NCBI GenBank assembly: GCA_045646525.1
Contig: JAZRKX010000044.1
Location: forward strand, 1 to 16,257
Length of the DNA: 16,257 nucleotides
From: RGIG8748 sp045646525
Lineage (GTDB): Bacteria; Bacillota; Clostridia; UMGS1810
Reading direction: 5' to 3'
Shown here piece after piece: positions 4,092-12,479 of the stretch. Under the pieces are notes generated by a model that saw nothing but the letters and a program-made list of their open reading frames with translations, searched no databases and was not told where the DNA came from. Positions within the stretch are counted from its first letter, which is position 1. Every line of letters begins with the position of its first letter. The position numbers and the translations under genes are program-made.

Positions 4092-6602
4092 TTAAGCTAT
4101 TTGGTACGAAAGTGCTATACGAAGCGGAGATGTTGTCGAGAAGGTTCGGCTCGTTCCGCTTGCGTTTCTGATGCTTAAATTGCCGCTACTGTCAAGCTGT
4201 GCGATGAATGGACTTTGCGACCAGTAGCCGCATCCGCTTGCCGCAAGTGCAGGGATATATCCGCTTGCGACTGTTGCGGTGATGTTGCCGTTTCCCGCTA
4301 CTGTTCCTGCGTTAAACTCCAAGTAGAGGTCGCAACACTTGCCCCACTTTCTTGCGTTCTGAACGGAGAGCGTTGCTCCGCTCACGCTTGACACAACGCC
4401 TGTCGTTACTGTTGATGGTGCGCCCTGTCCTGTGCCACCCTGCGCTATCGTAACAGGGCTTTTGGAAGTCAGTATTTCATAGTTAGGGGATGATGTTCGG
4501 TTTGCTGTAACAGTTGGCAATCGGTATTGTTCCCAAAAACCGTTGCCATCGCCTGTGGTGCTGTCGTAAGAATAAGTGCGGAAGTACATTCTACCCGCTA
4601 CGTTCTTGCTGTTGACTGTTTGAACAGTCGTAAATATACTACCAAGCCTCTCTGTTGCAGTTGTTGCCGCCGAGCGCAAGAAGTACACCATCGGATTGCC
4701 CGAAGTGTGATATATGCCGCTTTCGTTTACTATGAGTTTTTTCCCCGCAAACGCCTGCTCTCCGCTATCAACTAAGTCCTGCGATGAAAACCACGCCGTG
4801 GCAGATGCTGTGCCGAAGCGATAAAGCTTGGTCGTGCTGTTGCCGTATGGGATATAGATACCCGCCGAACTTGCAGGCAAGCCATCAGTTATTGCGGATG
4901 TGGCTGTGCTATATACTTCCCATATAATTGTTCCCGAAGATGCAGGGGTAGCCGCAGTGATAAAGACAGGATGAGTGAGTGCGCCAACACTACTGTATTC
5001 CGATATGATGCGCTTCATCCATGCTGTAAAAAATGCAAGGTTAATTCCCGAAGATACTCCAAGGTCGGTGTAGTTATATCTCGGCGGCAGGATTATCTTT
5101 CCAACGCTCTGTCCACCGCTCTTCCCTCTGAAATATCCGTCTGCCTCGATGTTAGTCGCTGACCTTATCACCCATGCGCTATCCAGTAGGTTATCTTCCT
5201 CGGCTACCTTCCCTATGCCGATACCTAAACCGCCCACCTTGAAGTCCATTGTGTATGAGGCGGTGTTGACTGTTGCAAGATAGTCAACGCTCTGTCCAAG
5301 TGCGTCAACTGCCGTTATTTTGACGTTGTAAGACTTGGTGTTGTCATAGCCACTATATTTAGTTGCGGTGTTCTGTTGGAGCGTTCCCTTGTCGGTATAG
5401 GAGCTTTCGGTAGTTTGCTTTGTATATACCTTGAATGAGGATATACTATTGGCATTTGGTGTTGCGGTGGATGTTGCTTTTACGGAAATCCAAGTACCCT
5501 CATTATCTGCCGCCCCTGTGCTATCGCATCTAAATACAGACACGTTTGTAATTTTTGGGGTTGCGTAGGTCGCAACAGTTATAGCCGTGGCTGTCTTTGT
5601 TGCGGTCAATCCTCGGCTGTCTGTCACCCTCACGGCAAATGTGTATGTACCCGCCGCAAGCGTACCGCTCGTCCAGTTGTAAGTCGCCGCAGAAGAGTTA
5701 TACGTTGCCATAACGATACCATTCTGCAAGAACTCATACTTGGCTATGGTCGAACTATTTACACCCGCTACTGTAGAAGCTGTTACCTTGCACTTGGAAA
5801 AGCCCCCTACATAGGTACTTGACACATAGCTCCCCGCAAGAGCCGTTGACACGCTACCGATTGTCGGCGTTTTGGCGCATACAACTGTAAATGTGACAAC
5901 GCTATCAAGCCCTACCTGTGTTTGGTATGAACTGTCGGAAAATGTTTGGAGAGTACAAGTTCCTGTGCCTGTTGCAGAGCTTGTCATCTGCGGTAGCCAA
6001 TTAGCCGCCGTTAAGGTCTGTGTGGTGGTCTTGGGCGAGGATGTGTATTTACCAAGATTGGTCGAGGTTGAATAACTCCCGATACTCCACGTTATCTTGT
6101 GATAGTACGCAAGGTTGTTTATCGTGATTGTTGCCGTTGCAACAGGATTTGTAGAACTTATCGTGTAGCTTGCGGCGTTAAGAGATACCTTTGAAGCGGT
6201 AGGAATTGTGGGTAGATTGACAGACCAAGACCCCGAAGCGCTTGAAGCAGATGTCCCCGAAAGGTTAATGCTAAACGAAAGCGGCAGGGTCTTTTCACCT
6301 GTCGTGTTGTGATTTATTACGTTGTTTGAAAGCGTCCTAATGGTATACCACGTTCCCTGTGTATACCCACTAACATTGTAGTCAATCTTGACAGTCGAAG
6401 AAACGCTGTCAATAGATACTGTCGTGGACGCATTATCTTTATTGGTTGTTGATGTATTAGTCCTGCGGGTCTGCAACACCACATTTACTACCGACTGTGG
6501 TACGCCACCAACTATGTCTTGGCTGACCACTTCGTAGCCCATACGGAATTGTATGGCGCTGTTTCCTGTGCTGTTGACTGACGAAAGGTATGTATAAGCC
6601 AT
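4092..6602 (-). CDS. Tail-tip / receptor-binding protein, DUF859-like (836 aa)
   Basis: Large, Ser/Thr-rich, beta-structured protein expected at the tail tip, contacting the host surface. Residues about 1-132 (STGNSAIQFRMGYEVVSQDI onward) and the segment at about 450-466 (MDFKVGGLGIGIGKV) resemble the DUF859 siphovirus family. Between them are Ig- or fibronectin-like repeats (about 135-445; for example residues 318-333, GTYTFAVRVTDSRGLT). Residues about 485-715 resemble a fibre shaft/knob, SPVTIAQGGTGQ (715-726) is the common fibre linker, and 735-836 form a terminal beta domain. The ATG follows directly on the previous stop (TAAATG) with GGAG close upstream. No depolymerase or peptidase motif is obvious. 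The receptor-binding role rests on position and architecture. Confidence 0.82.
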   Translation of the reverse strand: MAYTYLSSVNSTGNSAIQFRMGYEVVSQDIVGGVPQSVVNVVLQTRRTNTSTTNKDNASTTVSIDSVSSTVKIDYNVSGYTQGTWYTIRTLSNNVINHNTTGEKTLPLSFSINLSGTSASSASGSWSVNLPTIPTASKVSLNAASYTISSTNPVATATITINNLAYYHKITWSIGSYSTSTNLGKYTSSPKTTTQTLTAANWLPQMTSSATGTGTCTLQTFSDSSYQTQVGLDSVVTFTVVCAKTPTIGSVSTALAGSYVSSTYVGGFSKCKVTASTVAGVNSSTIAKYEFLQNGIVMATYNSSAATYNWTSGTLAAGTYTFAVRVTDSRGLTATKTATAITVATYATPKITNVSVFRCDSTGAADNEGTWISVKATSTATPNANSISSFKVYTKQTTESSYTDKGTLQQNTATKYSGYDNTKSYNVKITAVDALGQSVDYLATVNTASYTMDFKVGGLGIGIGKVAEEDNLLDSAWVIRSATNIEADGYFRGKSGGQSVGKIILPPRYNYTDLGVSSGINLAFFTAWMKRIISEYSSVGALTHPVFITAATPASSGTIIWEVYSTATSAITDGLPASSAGIYIPYGNSTTKLYRFGTASATAWFSSQDLVDSGEQAFAGKKLIVNESGIYHTSGNPMVYFLRSAATTATERLGSIFTTVQTVNSKNVAGRMYFRTYSYDSTTGDGNGFWEQYRLPTVTANRTSSPNYEILTSKSPVTIAQGGTGQGAPSTVTTGVVSSVSGATLSVQNARKWGKCCDLYLEFNAGTVAGNGNITATVASGYIPALAASGCGYWSQSPFIAQLDSSGNLSIRNASGTSRTFSTTSPLRIALSYQIA

Positions 6603-8186
6603 TTACTCCACCCATCTCAAGGACATTCGCCCATTAGTTCCAGTTATCCATTGGTAGTTGCCGATTTTCAGATTGGTTAAAATCTCTGCCTCGGTTATAT
6701 ATAATTTATTATTGGACAGGTACGCTACCGCCGTTCCGTTCTGTAAGAAAGCAAGTTGCGTATTGTCAAGGCGAGCCGTGAAGTCGTTGTTGGCATCTCC
6801 AAGTTCAAGTACGCCCTTGTTGTTCAACAGATAGTAGCGCATATACACGCTGATGTTGTTCGCAAGTTCGCCCACTCCATCTGCTATCTGCTGTGGTACT
6901 GCGTCAACTTTAGTAATAGTCGTTGTTAAGCTATCCGACAGTTGCGAAACAGTTGTAGATGTAGTGCTTAAACTACCTTCAAGCGCACTAATCTGTCCCG
7001 ACAGCGTTCCTACGTTACCCTGTATGCCGCTGACAGTACCCGACAGGTTGTTGACATCGCTTGAGATGTTTTCCGTGGCTGATACAACCGACTCGATAGA
7101 GCCGTCCATTACAGTAATGGCGGCGGTGTTCTCGCTGACTTCCTTCTGCAACGCCCTTTCGCTATTGCTCATAAAGGGGTATTGGCTTTTCTGCTCTATC
7201 AAAGAGTCTGCTTCAAGGTCGGACGGCGAAAGCGTGTCAATCGTTACAGTCCTGTCGGACATTACAACAGTATCGTCCTTGATTGTGAGAACTGTGCCAA
7301 GCTGTATTTCAGCGTCTACATAGGCAGAATCCGCTGTATAAGGCACATAGGAAAACCCATTGTAGCTTGTGTAAAGGCTATCCGCTAAAGTCTGCGAAGC
7401 CATGAGGGGCATATTCGCAGACAGGACTATACCGCCTAATGCGTCCCACGCCGCTTCTGTAAGACCCGAAGGACTCCTGTATGATGTGGTGCTGTTTCCC
7501 CAAAGCTCTACCCTTGTTACGGACTCGCTCGGAGATACATCAAAACGAACAACATCATCACCCACCGCCACGGTTGCGTGAGGATTGAGCCGCCCTGTAA
7601 GCGGTACAAACTCAAGCTCGTTTGCGTCATTGATTATCCAGTTGCCGCCCCTCATTATGGCAATCACCGACAACATATCCCTTGCGCTCGTTCCGTTGTC
7701 GCCTATTGACGGCGCTTGGTCTATCGTCTTGGTCGTGTTCAGCAAGGTCAAAGTGTTGCTCTCTATGCTGACACCGAGGATGTTTGCCGCTATGTCTTGC
7801 ACTATGGACTTGTCTGTTCGGCTCGTCCACGTTCCTGTTTTCATATAGGCGACATTAGCCTTTAACATAGCGTCATAGGCGGTTATCTGTGTGAAGTCGG
7901 AGTAAGGGGATTTCTCTATCGTGTCGATAAAGTAAACGCCCCTGTTATATATCGTTGAAGCTCCGCTTGATGTAAGGGCGTTGATTTTGAGCGTGATACT
8001 TTTGGTCGGGTCTATCGTAACATCATAAAGCGTAAGCTCAAGCTGTCGGGACATTACGTTGCCGACAGACAGCTTTTCGTAAAGCCGCTCTATCAGCTTG
8101 CCACCCGAAAGGTTGTCCACGCTGTATGTCGTGCCGTTATTGATTATTTGCCACTCGTAAGAGCCGCCGTTTGATACTCTGCTCAT
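6603..8186 (-). CDS. Tail-associated / baseplate hub protein (Tal, gp44-like; 527 aa)
   Basis: Structural protein at the tail tip, probably forming the trimeric hub that plugs the tail tube. The N-terminal about 325 residues resemble the gp44/gp27-like hub fold of siphovirus Tal proteins (LELTLYDVTIDPT, YFIDTIEKSPYSDFTQITAY, ITAYDAML, NWIINDANELEFVPL, VVRFDVSPSESVTRVELWG). Residues about 340-430 form a long coiled coil (ALQKEVSENTAAITVMDGSI and following heptads). The last about 75 residues (GVLELGDANNDFTARLDNT, then AEILTNLKIGNYQWI) match the usual C-terminal beta module. I see no peptidase or lysozyme domain. The ATG at 8186 is preferred to a GTG at 8222 because it overlaps the previous stop as TAATG. 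Confidence 0.85.
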   Translation of the reverse strand: MSRVSNGGSYEWQIINNGTTYSVDNLSGGKLIERLYEKLSVGNVMSRQLELTLYDVTIDPTKSITLKINALTSSGASTIYNRGVYFIDTIEKSPYSDFTQITAYDAMLKANVAYMKTGTWTSRTDKSIVQDIAANILGVSIESNTLTLLNTTKTIDQAPSIGDNGTSARDMLSVIAIMRGGNWIINDANELEFVPLTGRLNPHATVAVGDDVVRFDVSPSESVTRVELWGNSTTSYRSPSGLTEAAWDALGGIVLSANMPLMASQTLADSLYTSYNGFSYVPYTADSAYVDAEIQLGTVLTIKDDTVVMSDRTVTIDTLSPSDLEADSLIEQKSQYPFMSNSERALQKEVSENTAAITVMDGSIESVVSATENISSDVNNLSGTVSGIQGNVGTLSGQISALEGSLSTTSTTVSQLSDSLTTTITKVDAVPQQIADGVGELANNISVYMRYYLLNNKGVLELGDANNDFTARLDNTQLAFLQNGTAVAYLSNNKLYITEAEILTNLKIGNYQWITGTNGRMSLRWVE

Positions 8187-8584
8187 TATTGCTCTATTAA
8201 GGGGAACTCCACCCCTGTCCACAACTGCCTTTCGCCGTCATCGTAGTAGAACGCCGCAGGTACGGTACTGGTATACATAACCTTTGTTACGGTTGCGTTT
8301 GTTATAGGGTCGTAAAACTTTACCGACATCCATTGTGGCTGAATTGCGTCAAGTACCGTGTGCAGTTCGGCGCTTGTAAGGGGGCGGCAAGTTATATCAA
8401 GCCTTGCCTTTTGCGCTACCCTCTTGCGTATCATAGTGTCGCTCTGAACATCACGTCCGCTGTTCTGTGCGTCAATATCGTTTCGTGACCATTTAAGACC
8501 CTGTGCGGCGATGTATGGGGTCAAATCCACAAAGTTGTTTGACCCCTTCGGCGCTACTTGTACTTGGATTGTTGGTTGGGGCAT
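8186..8584 (-). CDS. Dit-position tail protein (132 aa)
   Basis: A small beta-rich protein between the tape measure and the hub gene, the place of the distal tail protein (Dit). Visible elements: VDLTPYIAAQGLKWSRND near the N-terminus, a basic stretch DTMIRKRVAQKARLDITCRP, then LTSAELHTVLDAI and MSVKFYDPITNATVTKVMYT. This pattern (response to 'xYIxxxGLKWSRNDID' and 'RLDITCRPL') fits a family of short tail proteins in Firmicutes prophages (DUF6711-like, from memory). It is much shorter than SPP1 Dit (gp19.1, about 250 residues) and may supply only the ring domain. GAGGT lies 7 bases upstream of the ATG. Confidence 0.78.
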   Translation of the reverse strand: MPQPTIQVQVAPKGSNNFVDLTPYIAAQGLKWSRNDIDAQNSGRDVQSDTMIRKRVAQKARLDITCRPLTSAELHTVLDAIQPQWMSVKFYDPITNATVTKVMYTSTVPAAFYYDDGERQLWTGVEFPLIEQ

Positions 8585-8596
8585 TTGATTACCTCG

Positions 8597-10753
8597 CTAA
8601 TAAGATAAAACCGCTTTTCCTGTAGCTTTCGCCATACCATTCGCCCTGCGGATTACTGTGTCGGTTATCTTCTGACCGTCAAGGTATGCGTTGGTGTCCT
8701 TGTCCGCTATAGCCCTTGCTATAACATTCGTCATAGCGCCTATAGCGTTGACTACCTGCACGTTACCATTCGATACAGCGTCTTGCATTTGCTTCATGTT
8801 CATTACGCCTGTTCCGCTCGGAGTGTTCGCAACTATCTCTGCGCCGCTCTCCCCCGCCCAAAACAAACTTCCCATGTCGGGGTCGCCACCCGAAGCTAAC
8901 ATGGTACTCATTCGGTTTTTAGCACTATTGGACAGCCCTATGTTCATAGAGCTTGCTCCAATATTTACAGCGCCACCGCCCTTCGCTATACTTACAATTT
9001 CGTATAGCTTCTTGGTATCTCCCGACATATTTGTGTGAGTGTCGATGTTGACGTCAACATCGAGGTCAACATCTTCAAGCGGCTCAATACCAAAAAACTT
9101 TGCAAGTGCGGGGTGTTCCCTAAACCAGTCGTTTATCTTCTTGATGACTTTCTTTATCGGCTGAACGATATGTTCGTCTATCCAACTGAATATCCCGTCA
9201 AAGAAATCAACTATGGGCTGAATGATGTTGTCTTTTACCCAATTATATGCGGTGCTGATTGCTTCGGAAATCCAGTTGATAGCATCGGAAATCGCTTCGC
9301 TTATAGGTCGTATTATCTTCTCGGCAATAAACTCTATAATTGGTGCGAAGAAATCTCTGCCCCACGCAAGGAAGCCTTCAAAGAGATGTGCAAGACCATC
9401 CAAAAGACCCTTAAAGGTTTTCTTTACGCCTTCCCACACTTTACCGAGGTCGCCTGTGAACAAGCCCTCGATAATGTCAATCAGCCCACCGAAAATCTTT
9501 TTTACATCATCGGAGAAGTCGGAGAAGTAGCCCTTGATTTTGTCCCAATACTTTTTGATATTTTCGCCTATCTTTTGGAGCTTGCTTTCAATGTCTACTT
9601 CTTTGAACTCTATGGGCGATACTGAAATCGAAGCGCCTGTGCCGCCACTACCATTTAAGACATTCAGTTGGTCAAAACCAAACAGTACCCTGTGCAGTTC
9701 TTTAGCCGCTGATGTGGTCTTTTTAACATTGGTGTAAGTGGCTTTCATATACGTTCCAAAGCCCTGTACTGAACGTAGGATTTGGTTAAACGCATTTGCC
9801 ACCTGTATAACGCCATCCATTATGGAGTTAAGCACAGGCTGTAGTATCTGAATGAGGGGCATTATCGCCGCCCCAACAGACTTCTTTACCTCTCTCCATT
9901 TAGAGGATAGTTCGTCAACAGTTTTAGCCGCATTGGAAGTGTTATTGCCGTATGTCCTGTCCCATTCGGTGAGGATTTCAAGACCTTCCTTTATAGCCTT
10001 GACAAGCTCTCTCAACGCCCACCTAATAAGGCGCATAGTAGCGACTCGCTTGATGGTTGAAATTAGCTTGTTAGACCTTCTACCGAGCAAGCTGACAGAG
10101 GACGCAAGGTTTTTAGTGCTAACGCTAACATCTTTGGTCTTGTTGTTTATTCTCTCAAGGCTGATACCATAGTTTTCTGCCGCCCGCACTTCTCTTTGTA
10201 AAACTTCTTGAGCGTGGGTGTCCGACATATCGTCCTTGAGGTTTACTACATTTTCATAGTGACGAGCGGCTTCATTCGCCGCAGACGCTAACGCATCCCA
10301 TTTGCCGCTTTCGCTAACAAACGTACCGCCAACATTAACGACATCGGACTTTAGGGAGCTTATTTTGGTGAGAATGTCATAGTATCTTGCGATAGCGTCT
10401 TTAGCTTCTCTAAAATTACCTGTCTGTCGCTTGAGTTTTTCAGAAGCGTCCTCTGTTGCTTCTGATACATTGGTTTCCGCTCTTGCAACTGCTTCTGTTG
10501 CCGAGGCGGTATGCTCGCTAACCTTTGTTGTGCCGTTCAACGCATCCTGCACATCTTTAGCGTTAGCCGTTACATCTGCTAATCCCTCTCCAATGCCCCC
10601 TGTATTCAAGGCGTTGCTTATAGGGTTGCTAAACCCTAACGCTTGCATTGAATTTTTAACTTCATAGAGCTTCAAGATTAGCTTGTCTAAAGCTGAAACA
10701 GCCTTTTCCGACTCGCCATTTATTATTATGTTAAGTTGTTCAAGGTCAGCCAT
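8597..10753 (-). CDS. Tail tape measure protein (718 aa)
   Basis: Sets tail length and occupies the tube lumen until DNA ejection. It is the longest head-to-tail-region gene upstream of the hub. Residues about 60-230 are helical and coiled-coil rich. Two hydrophobic/amphipathic stretches follow: 238-262 (MRLIRWALRELVKAIKEGLE) and 293-330 (GAAIMPLIQILQPVLNSIMD). Residues about 385-545 contain aromatic amphipathic helices (for example NWVKDNIIQPIVDFFDGIF, IKKINDWF). An acidic DVD/DVN run at 560-572 precedes a C-terminal part with the common tape-measure motif GGDPDMGSLFWAGESGAEIV (622-641). With about 1.5 A per residue the tail would be roughly 0.1 micrometre long, an estimate only. It starts as TAATG on the stop of the chaperone T frame. 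No lysozyme domain is seen. Confidence 0.93.
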   Translation of the reverse strand: MADLEQLNIIINGESEKAVSALDKLILKLYEVKNSMQALGFSNPISNALNTGGIGEGLADVTANAKDVQDALNGTTKVSEHTASATEAVARAETNVSEATEDASEKLKRQTGNFREAKDAIARYYDILTKISSLKSDVVNVGGTFVSESGKWDALASAANEAARHYENVVNLKDDMSDTHAQEVLQREVRAAENYGISLERINNKTKDVSVSTKNLASSVSLLGRRSNKLISTIKRVATMRLIRWALRELVKAIKEGLEILTEWDRTYGNNTSNAAKTVDELSSKWREVKKSVGAAIMPLIQILQPVLNSIMDGVIQVANAFNQILRSVQGFGTYMKATYTNVKKTTSAAKELHRVLFGFDQLNVLNGSGGTGASISVSPIEFKEVDIESKLQKIGENIKKYWDKIKGYFSDFSDDVKKIFGGLIDIIEGLFTGDLGKVWEGVKKTFKGLLDGLAHLFEGFLAWGRDFFAPIIEFIAEKIIRPISEAISDAINWISEAISTAYNWVKDNIIQPIVDFFDGIFSWIDEHIVQPIKKVIKKINDWFREHPALAKFFGIEPLEDVDLDVDVNIDTHTNMSGDTKKLYEIVSIAKGGGAVNIGASSMNIGLSNSAKNRMSTMLASGGDPDMGSLFWAGESGAEIVANTPSGTGVMNMKQMQDAVSNGNVQVVNAIGAMTNVIARAIADKDTNAYLDGQKITDTVIRRANGMAKATGKAVLSY

Positions 10754-11157
10754 TATTTGCTCCTGTGCGTCCTTGCGTAGTTCCTTGCCTCTTCTTCAAG
10801 TTGCTGTTGGATATACGCAAGAAGTTCTTTTTGGGACATCTGCTCTTCGGGCTTTTCATACCCAAGGGGTTGCTTCGGGTATTCTGCTCGCTTATCACCG
10901 CCAAACCCTCTTGCGAGGGCAACGCTGACAGCTCGATATACATACACACCCGATAGCCACATATCGTAGTCCCGCTTTTTCAGCTTGTTAAAGTAGGCTC
11001 TTTCGTAGTATTTCAGTCGGCAATAATCGCCGTACCAAAACTCGTCAAACGACACGCCTATAGCCATATAATAGTCGCAAAACTTGTCAAGCCATTCTCC
11101 GAGATTTGTTATCTTCTCTTCGTTGGAAAGCGCCGTGCCTACCTCGTCACCCTCCAT
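10753..11157 (-). CDS. Tail assembly chaperone, downstream T frame (134 aa if read alone)
   Basis: Counterpart of the lambda gpT part of gpGT, which binds tail subunits and the tape measure during tail assembly and is not in the virion. Visible motifs: LDKFCDYYMAIGVSFDEFWY, then LKYYERAYFNKLKKRDYDMW, then YVYRAVSVALARGFGG and a Lys/Glu-rich C-terminus. The 'YYMxxGxxxxxFWYGD' pattern is familiar from chaperones of clostridial phages. The frame is open upstream of its ATG through AAA CCT AAA to the GGGAAAC heptamer at 11163-11169, so it is probably expressed mainly as a -1 fusion to the upstream frame (about 242 residues). Independent initiation at 11157 has only a weak GGGGA site. It ends as TAATG with the tape measure start. 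Confidence 0.82.
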   Translation of the reverse strand: MEGDEVGTALSNEEKITNLGEWLDKFCDYYMAIGVSFDEFWYGDYCRLKYYERAYFNKLKKRDYDMWLSGVYVYRAVSVALARGFGGDKRAEYPKQPLGYEKPEEQMSQKELLAYIQQQLEEEARNYARTHRSK

Positions 11158-11480
11158 TTTAGGTTTCCCCGATGGCTCTGTATTTCTTCTATCGCCTCTT
11201 GGAACATCTTGGCAAGCGTATCTTCGATTTTGCCCTCGCCGTCCTCGGCAAAGGCTGAAATCTCTCTGAACAGTTCTCTGCGCTTGCTCTCGCTTATGTT
11301 GTCGTGGTGTGCGATAAACGCTCCGCAGAAAAGGGTTTCGCCTATGGTCAGAAGGTGCTTGTCTATCTCGCTGACATCAAAGCCCCTATCTTCCATTTTA
11401 CGGAGCGAGTCTGCTGTGTATTCAAGGGTGAGTGGCTTTCCTTCCCACTCAAACTGTATTTTTGTTCTTTCTGTTTTCAT
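11139..11480 (-). CDS. Tail assembly chaperone, upstream G frame (113 aa)
   Basis: Counterpart of lambda gpG: a chaperone coating the tape measure before tail tube polymerisation. N-terminal MKTERTKIQFEWEGKPLTLE and LRKMEDRGFDVSEID resemble short Firmicutes tail chaperones (DUF5055-type, tentatively), followed by an acidic helical part (ELFREISAFAEDGEGKIED). It lies between the major tail protein and tape measure genes, the standard place. An ATG at 11495 is possible, but the ATG at 11480 has GGGGGA 7 bases upstream, while 11495 has only AAGGA about 16 bases away. Its last codons contain the slippery GGGAAAC. After it, the zero frame runs only seven more codons to TAG. Confidence 0.85.
   Translation of the reverse strand: MKTERTKIQFEWEGKPLTLEYTADSLRKMEDRGFDVSEIDKHLLTIGETLFCGAFIAHHDNISESKRRELFREISAFAEDGEGKIEDTLAKMFQEAIEEIQSHRGNLKWRVTR
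11163..11169 (-). other. -1 programmed frameshift site GGGAAAC (G to G-T fusion)
   Basis: In the frame of the upstream chaperone the codons read G GGA AAC, exactly the X XXY YYZ form. A -1 slip puts GGG AAA in the ribosome and continues CCT AAA ATG GAG, which is the frame of the downstream chaperone ORF. The product would be 106 residues of G, Pro-Lys, then the 134-residue T part. Lambda uses GGGAAAG at the same genetic position. I see no strong stimulatory hairpin by eye. Confidence 0.85.
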
Positions 11481-11556
11481 TCTGTTATCCCCCATAAAAT
11501 GTGGGTAATCCTTGCGGAAAGCGATGGGGGGAAAAGTCGCCTGTCCCCACGATTAG

Positions 11557-12045
11557 TTAAGCCGATATTGTTCCAGTTGAAGGGGTAGCGAAGCTCGGCT
11601 GTCCCGTCTGAATGAGGTACGCCGTATTCTCCAGTACCGAATCAACAGTCGCGCCACCGAAGCCAAGCTCGGCAGGCTCGGCGGTGTAGTAGTAGCTATC
11701 CATACCGCTGTCGGCAGGATAAGCGTACTCAATCCAAAGTGCCTTCCCGCTCGGCTTGCCTGTTTCGTAGTCAGACATAAGGTCAGCCCAACTGTCACGG
11801 AAGGTCTTGTAGTCGTTGGCGGTCACGGACAGAACGCCGTTCCCGCTGTTAAGCGCACGGATGTAGGTGTGATTGGGGTATGCGAGCAGGTCTGTGGTCT
11901 GCAAGGTGTTAGGTGCATCGTTGTAGGAAGCGATTTCCTTTACGCCCTTGAGAATGGTATAACCGCTTGTCGGTCTTGTCCCTGCCGTAGTTTCCACGCA
12001 ATACTTTACCGTAGTCCCTGCGGAAAGAAGAGGAAGATACGCCAT
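11557..12045 (-). CDS. Major tail protein (162 aa)
   Basis: Forms the hexameric rings of the tail tube. The start MAYLPLLSAGTTVKYCVETT, with TAGTRPTSGYTILKGVKEI and then SYNDAPNTLQTTDL, is a typical pattern for short tail tube proteins of Firmicutes siphoviruses. ALWIEYAYPADSGMDSYYYT and the C-terminal SPSTGTIS-like end complete the beta-sandwich-like sequence. It follows the tail terminator gene and precedes the chaperones, as expected. AGGAG lies 9 bases before the ATG. A 61- to 76-base gap after the gene contains possible hairpins that could lower downstream expression. Confidence 0.88.
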   Translation of the reverse strand: MAYLPLLSAGTTVKYCVETTAGTRPTSGYTILKGVKEIASYNDAPNTLQTTDLLAYPNHTYIRALNSGNGVLSVTANDYKTFRDSWADLMSDYETGKPSGKALWIEYAYPADSGMDSYYYTAEPAELGFGGATVDSVLENTAYLIQTGQPSFATPSTGTISA

Positions 12046-12056
12046 TGTTTGTTCTC

Positions 12057-12479
12057 CTATCTGTGATAAATATACGTTACGTTAGTCTGCCCGCCATAAG
12101 TCGGGTCTTGTACGACCCCGCTATAGCGAAGGACGATGCGATAAATCGTTCTGTCAATGTTTGGTATGGGATTCATAAAGGTACGAAGGAAGCCCATATC
12201 CTGCATTGTGTTGTCAACTATCTGTGCGATAGCTTTTGCGGTTGCTTTCTTTGTCGGGTCGTTGGCGTAAATCTGCGCCTCATAAGACACATTAGCGTAA
12301 AGCTCCCTGTGGGTATTGTCTTGAAGTCGGGTCGGATTTATGTTATTCATCTCATAGACCGCAACATAGGGGAATCCGCTCGGCGTGGGAGTGAAGGTGT
12401 TCTGCACAATGGCGTTGGGGTATTCGGCTTTGACGGCACGAATTATTCTGTCTATGACCTGTGTTTCTATGTCTATCAT
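12057..12479 (-). CDS. Tail terminator / tail completion protein (140 aa)
   Basis: Likely caps the finished tail and docks it to the head (SPP1 gp17 position). The N-terminus (IDIETQVIDRIIRAVKAEYP) is a helix, followed by beta strands (PYVAVYEMNNI, ANVSYEAQIYAND) and a helix (TAKAIAQIVDNTMQDMGFLR), the alpha/beta arrangement usual for tail terminators. The C-terminus IYRIVLRYSGVV and YIYHR is strand-like. The start overlaps the previous stop as ATGA. The family call rests on gene order plus predicted fold, not on a diagnostic motif. Confidence 0.78.
   Translation of the reverse strand: MIDIETQVIDRIIRAVKAEYPNAIVQNTFTPTPSGFPYVAVYEMNNINPTRLQDNTHRELYANVSYEAQIYANDPTKKATAKAIAQIVDNTMQDMGFLRTFMNPIPNIDRTIYRIVLRYSGVVQDPTYGGQTNVTYIYHR

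Noticed and set aside
8186..8222. GTG start 12 codons upstream for the hub protein
   Set aside because: The downstream ATG overlaps the previous stop as TAATG, matching the coupling used throughout the operon. The extension would overlap the previous gene by 37 bases.
9035..9625. 196-codon plus-strand frame inside the tape measure gene
   Set aside because: It is antisense to a clear tape measure protein and shows no independent start signals or recognisable domain.
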